From NCBI RefSeq assembly GCF_025751515.1, contig NZ_JAOWLE010000001.1, positions 248,001-312,000 of the forward strand: DNA of 64,000 nt, in the 5' to 3' direction. The position numbers and the translations under genes were made by a program. Source of the DNA: Actibacterium sp. XHP0104. Lineage in GTDB: Bacteria > Pseudomonadota > Alphaproteobacteria > Rhodobacterales > Rhodobacteraceae. This document shows positions 38,001 through 49,161 of the stretch, one piece after another. Under the pieces are notes generated by a model that saw only the letters and a program-made list of their open reading frames with translations, made no database searches and was not told the origin of the DNA. Numbering within the stretch: the stretch's first letter is position 1; every line of letters begins with the position of its first letter.

Positions 38001-39299
38001 ATGCTGAAGGACGAAGATCGTATCTTCACCAATCTCTACGGGATGGATGACCGCACCCTGGCCGGAGCGCGGCGCCGTGGCCACTGGGATGGCACTGCCG
38101 ATATCATCGGCAAGGGGCGCGACTGGATCATCAACGAGATGAAAGCCTCGGGCCTGCGTGGCCGTGGCGGCGCGGGTTTCCCGACCGGTCTGAAATGGTC
38201 GTTCATGCCCAAGGAAAGCGACGGTCGCCCGCATTACCTGGTCATCAACGCCGACGAATCCGAACCGGCGACCTGTAAAGACCGCGAAATCATGCGTCAT
38301 GACCCGCATACGCTGATCGAGGGCGCGCTGATCGCCTCGTTCGCGATGGGGGCACATGCGTCCTACATCTATATCCGTGGCGAATTCATCCGCGAGCGCG
38401 AGGCCCTGCAGGCCGCGATCGACGAATGCTATGACGCCGGGCTGCTGGGCAAGAATGCTGCCGGCACGGGCTGGGATTTCGACCTCTACCTGCACCACGG
38501 TGCTGGCGCCTATATCTGTGGCGAGGAAACCGCGCTGTTGGAAAGCCTCGAGGGTCGCAAGGGCATGCCCCGCATGAAGCCGCCGTTCCCGGCGGGCGCG
38601 GGTCTTTATGGCTGCCCGACCACGGTGAACAACGTTGAATCGATCGCCGTTGCGCCGACCATCCTGCGCCGTGGCGCCTCGTGGTTCTCGTCGTTCGGCC
38701 GCCCCAACAACGTGGGCACCAAGCTGTTCGCCATGACCGGCCATGTGAACACCCCCTGCGTCATCGAGGAATCGATGTCGATGTCGATGCGCGAGATGAT
38801 CGAAAAGCACGGCGGCGGCGTTCGCGGCGGCTGGGACAACCTCAAGGCCGTGATCCCCGGCGGGGCGTCCTGCCCGGTGCTGCCCAAGCATATGTGCGAA
38901 GAGGCGATCATGGATTTCGACTGGATGCGCGAGAACCGCTCGTCCATGGGCACCGGCTGCATGATCGTGATGGATCAGTCGACCGACGTGATCAAGGCGA
39001 TCTGGCGTCTGGCCAAGTTCTTCAAGCATGAAAGCTGCGGCCAGTGCACCCCGTGCCGCGAGGGCACCGGCTGGATGATGCGGGTGATGGAGCGCCTGGT
39101 GACCGGCGAGGCCGAGGTCGAGGAAATCGACATGCTGCTGTCGGTGACCAAGCAGGTCGAAGGCCACACCATCTGTGCGCTGGGTGACGCGGCCGCATGG
39201 CCGATCCAGGGCCTGATCCGCCACTTCCGTGACGAGATCGAGGATCGCATCAAATACACCAAGACGGGCCGGGTTTCGGCAGCCGTGGCAGCAGAGTAA
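38001..39299 (+). CDS. nuoF: NADH-quinone oxidoreductase subunit F
   Basis: NuoF binds NADH, FMN and the 4Fe-4S cluster N3. The 432 residues show [16 protein letters not shown] (NADH-binding glycines), [16 protein letters not shown] (FMN site), [17 protein letters not shown], and the cluster motif [15 protein letters not shown] with a later Cys (GHTICALGD). Length is normal. Confidence 0.98.
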   Translation: MLKDEDRIFTNLYGMDDRTLAGARRRGHWDGTADIIGKGRDWIINEMKASGLRGRGGAGFPTGLKWSFMPKESDGRPHYLVINADESEPATCKDREIMRHDPHTLIEGALIASFAMGAHASYIYIRGEFIREREALQAAIDECYDAGLLGKNAAGTGWDFDLYLHHGAGAYICGEETALLESLEGRKGMPRMKPPFPAGAGLYGCPTTVNNVESIAVAPTILRRGASWFSSFGRPNNVGTKLFAMTGHVNTPCVIEESMSMSMREMIEKHGGGVRGGWDNLKAVIPGGASCPVLPKHMCEEAIMDFDWMRENRSSMGTGCMIVMDQSTDVIKAIWRLAKFFKHESCGQCTPCREGTGWMMRVMERLVTGEAEVEEIDMLLSVTKQVEGHTICALGDAAAWPIQGLIRHFRDEIEDRIKYTKTGRVSAAVAAE

Positions 39300-39417
39300 T
39301 CATGCGTTTGACGGGGGCATATCATCTGACAGACCGGCGGCTCTCCGCCGGGTCAGAGGCGTGCTATTGCATAGCGGCGGCCCCCGCCGATCTCCTTTCG
39401 ATGAAAGGAGATCCGTC

Positions 39418-39834
39418 ATGACCATTCTGAAAGCACTGCCCGTTATCGCCGGTATCGCGATGGTTGTCACAGCCGGGCCCAGCCTGGCCATCGCCGGCAG
39501 CCTGCGCGACGTCAAAGAGGTGGAACAGGGCCTGTTCGTCATCGCCGCCGGTGACATGATCGCTGACAACTGCGCGACGATCGAGCCGCGCATGTTCAAG
39601 GCCTATACCTTTGCCAAGGGGCTGGAGCGCGTCGCGAACAAAGCGGGCTACAGCTACAAAGAGATCGAAGCCTATGTCACTGACAAGGAAGAGAAAAAGC
39701 GCGTGAAAGCGATTGCGCGCAACTATCTTGTCGGGCAGGGCGTCAACTTGGATGATCCGCAAAGCTATTGCACTGCGGGCATCGCGGAAATTGAGAGAAA
39801 CAGCCAGATCGGCGTTTTGCTGAGAGTGAAGTGA
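39418..39834 (+). CDS. Exported DUF5333-like protein
   Basis: A 138-residue protein with a signal peptide (MTILKALPVIAGIAMVVTAGPSLAIA) and a helical mature domain with two cysteines (DNCATIEPRMF and SYCTAG). It resembles the DUF5333 family seen in Rhodobacteraceae nuo loci. The ribosome site is ideal (AAAGGAGATCC before ATG 39418), suggesting strong translation. It ends 6 bases before nuoG. Confidence 0.82.
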   Translation: MTILKALPVIAGIAMVVTAGPSLAIAGSLRDVKEVEQGLFVIAAGDMIADNCATIEPRMFKAYTFAKGLERVANKAGYSYKEIEAYVTDKEEKKRVKAIARNYLVGQGVNLDDPQSYCTAGIAEIERNSQIGVLLRVK

Positions 39835-39840
39835 GAGCAT

Positions 39841-41850
39841 ATGTCGGACCTTCGGAAAATCATCATTGACGGGAACGAGGTCGAGGTCGAAGGGGCCATG
39901 ACCATCCTTCAGGCCTGCGAAGTGGCCGGCATCGAGGTGCCGCGGTTTTGCTACCATGAACGTCTGTCGATTGCCGGCAACTGCCGCATGTGCCTGGTCG
40001 AGGTCGTCGGCGGCCCGCCGAAGCCCGCCGCCTCTTGCGCGATGCAGGTTCGCGACCTGCGCCCCGGCCCCGAAGGCCAGCCGCCCGTGGTGAAAACCAA
40101 CAGCCCGATGGTCAAGAAGGCCCGCGAGGGCGTGATGGAATTCCTGCTGATCAACCACCCGCTGGATTGCCCGATCTGCGACCAGGGCGGCGAATGCGAT
40201 CTGCAAGACCAGGCCATGGCGTATGGCGTTGATTTCTCGCGCTATCGCGAACCCAAGCGCGCCTCGGAAGATCTGAACCTCGGCCCGCTTGTGGCCACGA
40301 CCATGACCCGCTGCATCAGCTGCACCCGCTGCGTGCGCTTTACCACCGAGGTCGCGGGCCTGACCCAGATGGGCCAGACCGGTCGCGGCGAGGATTCCGA
40401 GATCACCAGCTATCTGAACGAGACGCTGGCCTCGAACATGCAGGGCAACATCATCGACCTGTGCCCGGTCGGCGCGCTGACCAGCAAACCCTATGCCTTT
40501 AGCGCCCGCCCGTGGGAGCTGACCAAGACCGAAACCATCGACGTGATGGATGCGCTGGGGTCGAACATCCGCGTTGATACCAAGGGCCGTGAGGTCAAGC
40601 GTATCCTGCCGCGCAACCATGACGGCGTGAACGAGGAATGGATCTCTGACAAGACCCGTTTCGTGTGGGACGGCCTGCGCCGTCAGCGTCTGGACACCCC
40701 CTATATCCGCCAGAACGGCAAGCTGCGCAAAGCCAGCTGGGGCGAGGCCCTGGTTGCCGCCGCCGCCGCGATCAAGGGCAAGAAGGTTGCCGGCCTGATC
40801 GGCGATCTGGCCCCGGTCGAGGCCGCCTTCGCATTGAAGCAGCTTGTTCAAGGGCTTGGCGGCAATGTTGAATGCCGCACCGACGGCGCGAAACTGCCGG
40901 CCGACAACCGCTCGGCCTATGTGGGCTCGGCTGCGGTCGAGGATATCGACAGCGCCAAGGTGATCTATCTGATCGGCACCAACCCGCGCGACGAAGCGCC
41001 CGTGCTGAACGCCCGCATCCGCAAGGCCTGGCTGTCCGGCGCCGAGGTGCATGTGGTCGGCGCTGTCGGCGATCTGACCTATGACGTTACCGCTCATGGC
41101 ACGGGCCGCGAGGCGCTGAACGGCCTGGTCTCGGATGCCAAGGCCTCTGACGGGGCGCTGGTCATCATCGGCCAGGGCGCTATTTCCGAAGGCGATGGCG
41201 AGGCTGTTCTGGGCCAGGCCATGCAACTGGCCGACAAGATGGGCGCGGGCTTTATGGTTCTGCATTCGGCCGCGGGCCGCGTGGGTGCCATGGATATCGG
41301 CGCCGTGACCGCTGGCGGCATTGATGCCGCCGTGGACGGGGCCGAGGTTGTCTATAACCTGGGCGCCGACGAGGTGGATATCGCCGCCGGTGCGTTCGTG
41401 ATCTATCAGGGCAGCCATGGTGACCGCGGTGCGCATCGCGCCGACATCATCCTGCCGGGCGCCGCCTATACCGAGGAATCGGGCCTGTTCGTCAACACCG
41501 AGGGCCGTCCGCAGCTGGCACAGCGCGCCAGCTTCCCGCCGGGCGACGCCAAGGAAAACTGGGCGATCCTGCGGGCCCTGTCGGCCGAGCTGGGGGCCCA
41601 GCTGCCCTATGACAGCCTGGCCCAGCTGCGCCAGGCGCTGGTCGCCGAGGTGCCGCATCTGGGCGCGCTTGACGCGGTTCCGGCCAACGAGTGGCAACCG
41701 CTGCCGGGCGCCGAGCTGAAAAACGGCCAGTTCCGCATGGCGGTGCAGGATTTCTATCTGACCAACCCGATCGCGCGCGCCTCGAGCCTGATGGCCGAGC
41801 TGAGCGCCGGCGCCAAGGCCCGCGCGAACGCGCCGGTCGCGGCAGAGTAA
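39841..41850 (+). CDS. nuoG: NADH-quinone oxidoreductase subunit G
   Basis: NuoG (669 residues) holds the electron-relay clusters: 2Fe-2S N1b ligands in [19 protein letters not shown], His-ligated N5 in [19 protein letters not shown], and N4 in [10 protein letters not shown] with DLCPVGALT. The C-terminal two-thirds is the molybdopterin-oxidoreductase-like domain without catalytic function. Length matches the alphaproteobacterial 75-kDa type. Confidence 0.97.
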   Translation: MSDLRKIIIDGNEVEVEGAMTILQACEVAGIEVPRFCYHERLSIAGNCRMCLVEVVGGPPKPAASCAMQVRDLRPGPEGQPPVVKTNSPMVKKAREGVMEFLLINHPLDCPICDQGGECDLQDQAMAYGVDFSRYREPKRASEDLNLGPLVATTMTRCISCTRCVRFTTEVAGLTQMGQTGRGEDSEITSYLNETLASNMQGNIIDLCPVGALTSKPYAFSARPWELTKTETIDVMDALGSNIRVDTKGREVKRILPRNHDGVNEEWISDKTRFVWDGLRRQRLDTPYIRQNGKLRKASWGEALVAAAAAIKGKKVAGLIGDLAPVEAAFALKQLVQGLGGNVECRTDGAKLPADNRSAYVGSAAVEDIDSAKVIYLIGTNPRDEAPVLNARIRKAWLSGAEVHVVGAVGDLTYDVTAHGTGREALNGLVSDAKASDGALVIIGQGAISEGDGEAVLGQAMQLADKMGAGFMVLHSAAGRVGAMDIGAVTAGGIDAAVDGAEVVYNLGADEVDIAAGAFVIYQGSHGDRGAHRADIILPGAAYTEESGLFVNTEGRPQLAQRASFPPGDAKENWAILRALSAELGAQLPYDSLAQLRQALVAEVPHLGALDAVPANEWQPLPGAELKNGQFRMAVQDFYLTNPIARASSLMAELSAGAKARANAPVAAE

Positions 41851-41861
41851 GGGTAGGGCGG

Positions 41862-42269
41862 ATGCAGGCAGCTCTCTCTCCGATCATCTCGCTGGCCCTT
41901 CTGGCCGGCGCGACGGGCTGTGCCCCGACCGGAGAAGGCGTGTCTGCGCAAGACGACTATCGGCCCAGCTATATGGGGGTCGAAACGCGGCTTTTGGACA
42001 GCGATCTGGTGAATTTCGTTGTTCAGATGCAGGGCGCACGCACGCAAGACGATGTGGCGGCCTATGCGGAATGTGCGGCAGCAGGTTACACGCTGATCCG
42101 GGGTTACGGATTTGCGCGTCACGTGCGGACAAATGTCGCAGAAGAGGGTGGCCTTTGGCGGGCAGATGCTGTTTACACCATCTCGCCGGCACTGCCACGC
42201 GGCGTACAGACGATCGACGCAGAAGTCGTTGTCGATCACTGTGCCAATGAAGGGATACCGACGGTCTGA
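41862..42269 (+). CDS. Putative lipoprotein between nuoG and nuoH
   Basis: A 135-residue protein whose N-terminus (MQAALSPIISLALLAGATGCAPTGEG) looks like a lipoprotein signal with a weak lipobox ATGC, Cys 20. The mature part has two more cysteines (AYAECAAAGY, VVDHCANEG) and no recognised domain. It lies 11 bases after nuoG and 14 before nuoH. Confidence 0.75.
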   Translation: MQAALSPIISLALLAGATGCAPTGEGVSAQDDYRPSYMGVETRLLDSDLVNFVVQMQGARTQDDVAAYAECAAAGYTLIRGYGFARHVRTNVAEEGGLWRADAVYTISPALPRGVQTIDAEVVVDHCANEGIPTV

Positions 42270-42283
42270 GGGTATGAGGCAAA

Positions 42284-43321
42284 ATGGCTGAATTTCTAAA
42301 TACTGGCTTGGGAACACTCGTGCTGATCGCGGCGCAAGGGCTGCTGATCATTGCGTTTGTCATGCTTTCGCTTCTGTTCCTCGTTTACGGCGACCGGAAG
42401 ATCTGGGCGGCTGTGCAGATGCGCAAAGGCCCCAACATCGTGGGCGCGTTCGGCCTGCTGCAATCTGTGGCGGACGCGTTGAAATATGTGGTGAAAGAGG
42501 TTGTCGTGCCCGCGGGCGCCGACAAACCGGTCTTTTTCCTGGCGCCGATGCTGTCTTTCGTTCTGGCGGTTCTGGCCTGGGCGGTGATCCCGTTCGGAGA
42601 CACCTGGGTTCTGGCCGATATCAACGTGGCGATCCTGTTCGTCTTTGCCGTGTCCTCGCTTGAGGTTTACGGCGTGATCATGGGCGGCTGGGCGTCGAAC
42701 TCGAAATACCCGTTCCTGGGCTCGCTGCGCTCTGCCGCGCAGATGATTTCCTACGAGGTGTCGATCGGCCTGATCATCATCGGGGTGATCCTGACGACCG
42801 GCTCGCTGAACTTTGGCGATATCGTGCGCGCGCAGGATGGCGATCTGGGCCTGTTCAACTGGTACTGGCTGCCGCACCTGCCGATGGTGGTGCTGTTCTT
42901 TGTCTCGGCCCTGGCCGAAACCAACCGCCCGCCGTTCGACCTGCCCGAGGCTGAATCGGAACTGGTTGCGGGTTTCATGGTTGAATATTCCTCGACCGCC
43001 TACCTGCTGTTCATGGCCGGCGAATACATCGCCATCTTCCTGATGTGCGCCCTGATGAGCCTGCTGTTCTTTGGTGGCTGGCTGTCGCCCATTCCCGGCC
43101 TGCCCGACGGCGCGCTGTGGATGGTTGGCAAGATGTGGATCTTCTTCTTCTTCTTCGCCATGGTGAAGGCCATCGTGCCGCGCTATCGCTATGACCAGCT
43201 GATGCGTATTGGTTGGAAAGTGTTCCTGCCGATGTCGCTGGGCTGGGTCGTTCTGGTGTCGTTCTTCGCTCATTTTGAACTGTTCGGCGGGGCCTATGCC
43301 CGCTGGGCGATCGGAGGCTGA
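42284..43321 (+). CDS. nuoH: NADH-quinone oxidoreductase subunit H
   Basis: NuoH (345 residues, eight helices) forms the quinone entry between membrane and peripheral arms. [19 protein letters not shown] and [25 protein letters not shown] are the two signature blocks with the conserved acidic residues. Length is normal. Confidence 0.98.
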   Translation: MAEFLNTGLGTLVLIAAQGLLIIAFVMLSLLFLVYGDRKIWAAVQMRKGPNIVGAFGLLQSVADALKYVVKEVVVPAGADKPVFFLAPMLSFVLAVLAWAVIPFGDTWVLADINVAILFVFAVSSLEVYGVIMGGWASNSKYPFLGSLRSAAQMISYEVSIGLIIIGVILTTGSLNFGDIVRAQDGDLGLFNWYWLPHLPMVVLFFVSALAETNRPPFDLPEAESELVAGFMVEYSSTAYLLFMAGEYIAIFLMCALMSLLFFGGWLSPIPGLPDGALWMVGKMWIFFFFFAMVKAIVPRYRYDQLMRIGWKVFLPMSLGWVVLVSFFAHFELFGGAYARWAIGG

Positions 43322-43323
43322 TC

Positions 43324-43815
43324 ATGGCAATCGACTATACCCGCGCTGCCAAGTATTTCCTGCTGGCCGACTTCATCAAGGGCTTCAAGCTGGGGATGAA
43401 ATATTTCGTCCAGCCGGCGGCGACGCTGAACTACCCGCATGAAAAGGGGCCGCTGTCGCCCCGTTTCCGCGGCGAACACGCGTTGCGCCGTTATCCCAAT
43501 GGCGAAGAGCGCTGCATCGCCTGCAAACTGTGCGAGGCCATCTGCCCCGCACAGGCGATCACCATCGACGCCGAGCCGCGCGAGGATGGCAGCCGCCGCA
43601 CCACGCGCTATGACATCGACATGACCAAGTGCATCTACTGCGGTTTCTGCCAAGAGGCCTGCCCGGTCGATGCCATCGTCGAAGGCCCGAACTTCGAATT
43701 CTCGACCGAAACCCGCGAAGAGCTGTTCTATGACAAGCAGAAGCTGCTTGATAACGGCGCCCGCTGGGAGGCCGAGATTGCGCGCAACCTCGAACTGGAT
43801 GCGCCCTACCGATGA
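43324..43815 (+). CDS. nuoI: NADH-quinone oxidoreductase subunit I
   Basis: NuoI (163 residues) carries clusters N6a and N6b in two ferredoxin motifs, [16 protein letters not shown] and [16 protein letters not shown]. An amphipathic N-terminal helix anchors it to the membrane arm. It overlaps the next gene by ATGA. Confidence 0.98.
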   Translation: MAIDYTRAAKYFLLADFIKGFKLGMKYFVQPAATLNYPHEKGPLSPRFRGEHALRRYPNGEERCIACKLCEAICPAQAITIDAEPREDGSRRTTRYDIDMTKCIYCGFCQEACPVDAIVEGPNFEFSTETREELFYDKQKLLDNGARWEAEIARNLELDAPYR

Positions 43816-44219
43816 CCGATCTGAGCAAAATCTTCGAGCGCATGTTGGAACAAAGCCACGCCATGGCGAAGGCTTTCAATCCGGCGTTGGAAAGCTTTCA
43901 GGTCACCGGTTTTGACAAGCTGATGCCCACCATGCCCAAGGATTTCATGGACATGATGTGGGGCAACGCCTTCAACAAGGACGGGCTGGATGCCAAGACG
44001 CGGCTTTTGGTCGTGCTGGCGGGCCTGACCGTTCTGGGCGCCCAGGCCGAGCCGCAGTTCAAGCTGACGGTGCGCCATGCCCTCGAGGCGGGTGCCACGC
44101 AGAAGGAAGTGGCCGAGGTCATCTATCAGATGTCCATGTTGGGCGGCATCCCCGCAATGACTCACGCTTTGCGCCTGGCGCAGGAAGTGTTCAAGGAAAC
44201 CCAGGAGGACGACGCATGA
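43812..44219 (+). CDS. Carboxymuconolactone decarboxylase family protein
   Basis: The 135-residue protein has the CMD/AhpD-like helical fold ([49 protein letters not shown]). It lacks the CxxC pair of AhpD, so peroxidase activity is unlikely; the histidine in VRHALEAGA is retained. It overlaps nuoI and nuoJ by 4 bases each, so it is translated in step with complex I. What it does there is unknown. Confidence 0.9.
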   Translation: MTDLSKIFERMLEQSHAMAKAFNPALESFQVTGFDKLMPTMPKDFMDMMWGNAFNKDGLDAKTRLLVVLAGLTVLGAQAEPQFKLTVRHALEAGATQKEVAEVIYQMSMLGGIPAMTHALRLAQEVFKETQEDDA

Positions 44220-44830
44220 GCGTGGCCGATTTTGTCTTCTATCTGTTTGCCATCACCACGGTGACGGCGGGCTTTTTCGTGGTTGTCTCGCGCAACCCGG
44301 TTCACTCGGTGCTGTGGCTGATCCTGGCATTCCTGTCTTCGGCCGGCCTCTTCGTGCTGCTGGGGGCGGAATTCGTCGCGATGCTGCTGATCATCGTCTA
44401 TGTGGGCGCGGTCGCGGTGCTGTTCCTGTTCGTGGTGATGATGCTGGATGTCGACTTTGCCGAGCTCAAGGGCGAGATGGCGCGCTATGTGCCGCTGGCC
44501 GGCCTGATCGGCGCGATCCTGCTGCTAGAGCTGGGCATGGTCTTTGGCGTCTGGGAATTCGGTGACCAGGCCATGGCAATGCGCGGCGCGGTCGCTCCCG
44601 AGGTGACCGAGGTCGAGAACACCCGCGCGCTGGGGAACCTGATCTACGACCAGTATATCTACCTGTTCCAGGCCGCCGGGATGATCCTGCTGGTCGCCAT
44701 GATCGGCGCCATCGTTCTGACCGTGCGCCATCGCAAGGACATCAAGCGTCAGGACATCCTGGCCCAGATGTATCGCGACCCGGCCAAGGCGATGGAACTG
44801 AAAGACGTGAAACCGGGGCAGGGGCTGTAA
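44216..44830 (+). CDS. nuoJ: NADH-quinone oxidoreductase subunit J
   Basis: NuoJ (204 residues, five helices) belongs to the proton-channel-linked membrane arm. [18 protein letters not shown] and [27 protein letters not shown] are family blocks. ATG 44216 overlaps the CMD gene. A 47-residue hydrophilic tail ends GQGL. Confidence 0.97.
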   Translation: MSVADFVFYLFAITTVTAGFFVVVSRNPVHSVLWLILAFLSSAGLFVLLGAEFVAMLLIIVYVGAVAVLFLFVVMMLDVDFAELKGEMARYVPLAGLIGAILLLELGMVFGVWEFGDQAMAMRGAVAPEVTEVENTRALGNLIYDQYIYLFQAAGMILLVAMIGAIVLTVRHRKDIKRQDILAQMYRDPAKAMELKDVKPGQGL

Positions 44831-44918
44831 GCCCCCCGGTACAAGAATGACAGGCTCCGGCATGGTCGGGGCTACGACAGGAAAGACGGAAAATCGGGCA
44901 TAAGCCCGGAGGGACGAC

Positions 44919-45224
44919 ATGATCGGATTGCACCATTACCTGACAGTCGCCGCGGCGCTTTTCGTCATCGGGATTTTTGGCATCTTCCTGAACCGGAAGA
45001 ACGTCATCGTGATCCTGATGTCGATCGAACTCATGCTGCTGGCGGTCAATATCAACTTCGTCGCCTTCTCGTCCTATCTGGGCGATCTGGTGGGGCAGGT
45101 GTTCACCCTGTTCATTCTGACCGTCGCTGCCGCCGAGGCCGCGATTGGCCTGGCGATCCTGGTCTGCTTCTTCCGGACCCGCGGCTCGATCGCGGTCGAA
45201 GATGTCAACGTGATGAAGGGGTAA
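44919..45224 (+). CDS. nuoK: NADH-quinone oxidoreductase subunit K
   Basis: NuoK (101 residues, three helices) has the two buried glutamates of the proton path in [16 protein letters not shown] and [24 protein letters not shown] precedes ATG 44919. The 88 bases between nuoJ and nuoK hold no gene. Confidence 0.98.
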   Translation: MIGLHHYLTVAAALFVIGIFGIFLNRKNVIVILMSIELMLLAVNINFVAFSSYLGDLVGQVFTLFILTVAAAEAAIGLAILVCFFRTRGSIAVEDVNVMKG

Positions 45225-45230
45225 TCGAGC

Positions 45231-47603
45231 ATGGAAAGCATCATTCTCTTTGCCCCGCTGGTGGGCGCCATCATCGGCGGCTTTGGCTGGCGCATCATCG
45301 GTGAAAAGGGCGCGATGGTCCTGACCACCGGCCTGCTGTTCCTGGCCTGTGCGCTGAGCTGGATCGTCTTCCTGGGTTTTGATGGCGAAACCCAGCACAT
45401 CCAGATCCTGCGCTGGATCGAATCCGGCACGCTGGCCACCGACTGGTCGATCCGTCTGGACCGCCTGACCGCGATCATGCTGATCGTGGTGACCACCGTT
45501 TCGGCGCTGGTGCACCTCTACAGCTTTGGCTACATGGATCACGACCCGCAATGGGGCGAGGGCGAGACCTACAAGCCGCGCTTCTTTGCCTATCTGTCGT
45601 TCTTTACCTTCGCCATGCTGGCGCTGGTGACCGCCGACAACCTGGTGCAGATGTTCTTTGGCTGGGAAGGCGTGGGCGTTGCCTCGTATCTGCTGATCGG
45701 TTTCTACTGGAAGAAACCCTCGGCCGGTGCTGCCGCCATGAAGGCCTTTATCGTCAACCGCGTGGGTGACTTTGGCTTTGCCCTGGGCATCTTTGGCCTG
45801 TTCTTCCTGACCGACAGCATCGACTTCGACAATGTCTTCGCCGCCGCCCCGATGCTGGCCGAGACCAATCTCAGCTTCCTCTGGACTGACTGGAACGCCG
45901 CCAACCTGCTGGCCTTCCTGCTGTTCATTGGTGCGATGGGTAAATCGGCGCAGCTGCTGCTGCACACCTGGCTGCCCGACGCGATGGAAGGCCCGACCCC
46001 GGTGTCGGCGCTGATCCACGCCGCGACCATGGTGACCGCGGGCGTGTTCCTGGTCTGCCGCATGTCGCCGCTGATGGAATATGCGCCCGCCGCGATGAAC
46101 TTCATCATCATCATCGGCGCCACGACCGCGTTCTTTGCCGCGACCGTGGGCCTGGTGCAGAACGACATCAAGCGCGTGATCGCCTATTCGACCTGTTCGC
46201 AGCTGGGCTATATGTTCGTGGCCGCTGGCGCCGGTGTCTACTCGGCCGCCATGTTCCACCTGCTGACCCACGCCTTCTTCAAGGCGATGCTGTTCCTTGG
46301 CGCCGGTTCGGTGATCCACGCGATGCATCACGAGCAGGACATGCGCAACTACGGTGGTCTGCGCAAAAAGATCCCGCTGACCTTCTGGGCGATGATGATC
46401 GGTACGCTGGCCATCACCGGTGTCGGCATCCCGCTGACCACGATCGGTTTCGCCGGCTTCCTGTCGAAAGACGCGATTATTGAAAGCGCCTATGCCTCTG
46501 GCTCGGGCTATGCCTTCTGGCTGCTGGTCGTGGCCGCGTGTTTTACCAGCTTCTACAGCTGGCGCCTGATGTTCCTGACCTTCTACGGCAAGCCGCGTGG
46601 CGACAAGCATACCCATGATCATGCGCATGAAAGCCCCTCGGTCATGACGATCCCGCTGGGCGTGCTGGCCATCGGCGCGATCTTCTCGGGCATGGTCTGG
46701 TATGGCTCGTTCTTTGGCGATCATGACCAGGTGAACAAATTCTTTGGCATTCCGACGCATCACGCCGAGGAAACTCATGGCGAGGCCCCGGCCGACAGCC
46801 ATGCCGCAGCGGACACCCATGCCGCCACCGAAGAGCATGCGGCCGCTCCGGCAGAGCAGCCCGCCTCGGCGCTGGAGCAAGAAGCCGGGCATGAGATCGT
46901 TGAGGCTGCCAAGCAACTGGCCGGTCACGCCGAAGAGGCTGCCGATGCCGCCCATGGCGCCGTTGCCGAGGCTGCCGAGCATGTGGCCGAAGCCGCCGAT
47001 CATGCCGCTGCCATGGTCACCGGCGACCACGCCGCGACCGAAGAGCACGCCGCCGCTGCCGGTGACCACGCCCCCGCGGCGATGGCCGAGGCTGCGCATG
47101 GTGATGACGCCGCCGCCCATGGCGAAGATGTGGCCCATGCCGCCGCGCCGCAGGGTGCGATCTTCATGCATCCCGACAACCACACCATGGACGAGGCCCA
47201 CCACGCTCCGACCTGGGTCAAGGTATCGCCCTTCATCGCGATGCTGATCGGGTTCGTGACGGCCTATCTCTTCTACATCGTCAACCCGTCGATCCCCGGC
47301 CGTCTGGCAGAACAGCAGCGCCCGCTGTACCAGTTCCTGCTGAACAAATGGTATTTCGACGAGATCTACGATTTCATCTTCGTTCGTCCGGCGAAATGGC
47401 TGGGGGCCTTCCTGTGGAAGCGCGGTGACGGCAACGTCATCGACGGCACCATCAACGGTGTCGCCATGGGGATCGTGCCGTTCTTTACCCGGCTCGCGGG
47501 CCGGGCCCAGTCTGGCTATCTGTTCCACTATGCATTCGCCATGGTGCTCGGGATCGTGGTCCTGGTGACCTGGATGACTATTACCGGCGGGGGAGCCCAC
47601 TGA
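45231..47603 (+). CDS. nuoL: NADH-quinone oxidoreductase subunit L with His/Ala-rich insert
   Basis: NuoL (790 residues) is the distal antiporter-like proton pump with the long lateral helix. [19 protein letters not shown] and [27 protein letters not shown] are signatures. It is longer than usual (about 610-700) because residues about 510-643 form an insert of Ala, His, Glu and Asp, with around 17 histidines, between two membrane segments near the C-terminus. The frame is open throughout and normal text resumes ([21 protein letters not shown]), so it is not a frameshift. The last base of the stop is the first of nuoM. Confidence 0.96.
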   Translation: MESIILFAPLVGAIIGGFGWRIIGEKGAMVLTTGLLFLACALSWIVFLGFDGETQHIQILRWIESGTLATDWSIRLDRLTAIMLIVVTTVSALVHLYSFGYMDHDPQWGEGETYKPRFFAYLSFFTFAMLALVTADNLVQMFFGWEGVGVASYLLIGFYWKKPSAGAAAMKAFIVNRVGDFGFALGIFGLFFLTDSIDFDNVFAAAPMLAETNLSFLWTDWNAANLLAFLLFIGAMGKSAQLLLHTWLPDAMEGPTPVSALIHAATMVTAGVFLVCRMSPLMEYAPAAMNFIIIIGATTAFFAATVGLVQNDIKRVIAYSTCSQLGYMFVAAGAGVYSAAMFHLLTHAFFKAMLFLGAGSVIHAMHHEQDMRNYGGLRKKIPLTFWAMMIGTLAITGVGIPLTTIGFAGFLSKDAIIESAYASGSGYAFWLLVVAACFTSFYSWRLMFLTFYGKPRGDKHTHDHAHESPSVMTIPLGVLAIGAIFSGMVWYGSFFGDHDQVNKFFGIPTHHAEETHGEAPADSHAAADTHAATEEHAAAPAEQPASALEQEAGHEIVEAAKQLAGHAEEAADAAHGAVAEAAEHVAEAADHAAAMVTGDHAATEEHAAAAGDHAPAAMAEAAHGDDAAAHGEDVAHAAAPQGAIFMHPDNHTMDEAHHAPTWVKVSPFIAMLIGFVTAYLFYIVNPSIPGRLAEQQRPLYQFLLNKWYFDEIYDFIFVRPAKWLGAFLWKRGDGNVIDGTINGVAMGIVPFFTRLAGRAQSGYLFHYAFAMVLGIVVLVTWMTITGGGAH

Positions 47604-49150
47604 TGGGAAACAATCTTCTTTCCATGATCACCTTCATCCCGCTGATCGCAGCGGTGGTGCTGGCCCTGTTCCTGCGCGGTGAAGACGCCGCCGCGCAGCG
47701 GAATGCAAAATGGGTGGCCCTGCTGGCCACCGGCACGACCTTCCTGGTGTCGCTGTTCCTGCTGGCAGGGTTCGATCCGTCGAACACCGGCTTCCAGTTC
47801 GTGGAAGAGCGCGACTGGCTGATGGGCCTGACCTACAAGATGGGCGTGGACGGTATCTCGATCCTGTTCGTGATGCTGACCACCTTCCTGATGCCGATCA
47901 CCATCGCCGCCTGCTGGGGTGTCGAGCACCGCACCAAGGAATACATGATCGCGTTCCTGCTGCTGGAAACTCTGATGCTGGGCGTGTTCTGTGCGCTGGA
48001 CCTGGTGCTGTTCTACGTCTTCTTCGAGGCTGGCCTGATCCCGATGTTCCTGATCATCGGCATCTGGGGCGGTGCCAACCGCATCTATGCCTCGTTCAAG
48101 TTCTTCCTCTATACCTTCCTCGGCTCGGTGCTGATGCTGGTCGCCATGATCGCCATGTATATGGACGCGGGCACCACCGACATCGCCCAGCTCTTGACGC
48201 ATGAGTTCAGCTCTGGCCCGATCAACCTGCTGGGCTGGCAGATCATGGGCGGGTTGCAGACGCTGCTATGGCTGGCCTTCTTTGCCTCGTTCGCGGTGAA
48301 AATGCCGATGTGGCCGGTGCACACCTGGCTGCCCGACGCGCACGTTCAGGCGCCGACCGCGGGTTCGGTCATCCTGGCCGCCGTGCTGCTGAAGATGGGC
48401 GGCTATGGCTTCCTGCGCTTCTCGCTGCCGATGTTCCCGGTGGCCTCAGATATCCTGGCGCCGCTGGTGCTGTGGATGTCGGCCATCGCCATCGTCTATA
48501 CCTCGCTGGTCGCGCTGGCGCAGTCGGACATGAAAAAGCTGATCGCCTATTCGTCGGTGGCGCACATGGGCTACGTGACCATGGGCATCTTTGCCGCCAA
48601 CCAGCAGGGCATCGACGGCGCCATCTTCCAGATGCTGTCGCACGGCTTTATCTCGGGCGCGCTCTTCCTTTGCGTCGGCGTGATCTATGACCGCATGCAT
48701 ACCCGCGAGATCGACGCCTATGGCGGCCTCGTGAACCGCATGCCGGCCTATGCGCTGATCTTCATGTTCTTCACCATGGCTAACGTGGGCCTGCCGGGCA
48801 CCTCGGGCTTTATCGGTGAATTCCTGACCCTGATGGGTATCTTCCAGGTCAACACCTGGGTGGCCGCCGTGGCGACCTCGGGCGTGATCCTGTCGGCCGG
48901 TTACGCGCTGTGGCTGTATCGCCGCGTCGTGTTCGGTGACCTGATCAAGGAAAGCCTGAAGTCCATCACCGACATGACCACCCGCGAGCGCGTGATCTTT
49001 GCGCCGCTGGTGGCGATGACCCTGCTTTTGGGCGTCTACCCGTCGCTGGTGACCGATATCATCGGCCCCTCGGTCGAGGCGCTTGTTTCCAACCATCAGA
49101 TGGCGGTGCTGAATAGCGACTCCGCCGTCCAGATCGCACAACAGCACTGA
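47603..49150 (+). CDS. nuoM: NADH-quinone oxidoreductase subunit M
   Basis: NuoM (515 residues, about 14 helices) is an antiporter-like proton pump. [20 protein letters not shown] carries the key Glu, and [30 protein letters not shown] is the second signature. TGATG couples it to nuoL. Confidence 0.98.
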   Translation: MGNNLLSMITFIPLIAAVVLALFLRGEDAAAQRNAKWVALLATGTTFLVSLFLLAGFDPSNTGFQFVEERDWLMGLTYKMGVDGISILFVMLTTFLMPITIAACWGVEHRTKEYMIAFLLLETLMLGVFCALDLVLFYVFFEAGLIPMFLIIGIWGGANRIYASFKFFLYTFLGSVLMLVAMIAMYMDAGTTDIAQLLTHEFSSGPINLLGWQIMGGLQTLLWLAFFASFAVKMPMWPVHTWLPDAHVQAPTAGSVILAAVLLKMGGYGFLRFSLPMFPVASDILAPLVLWMSAIAIVYTSLVALAQSDMKKLIAYSSVAHMGYVTMGIFAANQQGIDGAIFQMLSHGFISGALFLCVGVIYDRMHTREIDAYGGLVNRMPAYALIFMFFTMANVGLPGTSGFIGEFLTLMGIFQVNTWVAAVATSGVILSAGYALWLYRRVVFGDLIKESLKSITDMTTRERVIFAPLVAMTLLLGVYPSLVTDIIGPSVEALVSNHQMAVLNSDSAVQIAQQH

Positions 49151-49161
49151 AGGGGAGAGCG

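Noticed and set aside
39302-39421. A 39-codon frame between nuoF and the DUF5333-like gene, ending in an ATGA overlap
   Set aside because: It has no good ribosome site, no recognisable protein features, and contains the strong ribosome site of the next gene. Too little to call a gene.
46758-47160. A frameshifted or misassembled part of nuoL
   Set aside because: The reading frame is continuous and normal NuoL text resumes after it, so this is a real in-frame low-complexity insert.
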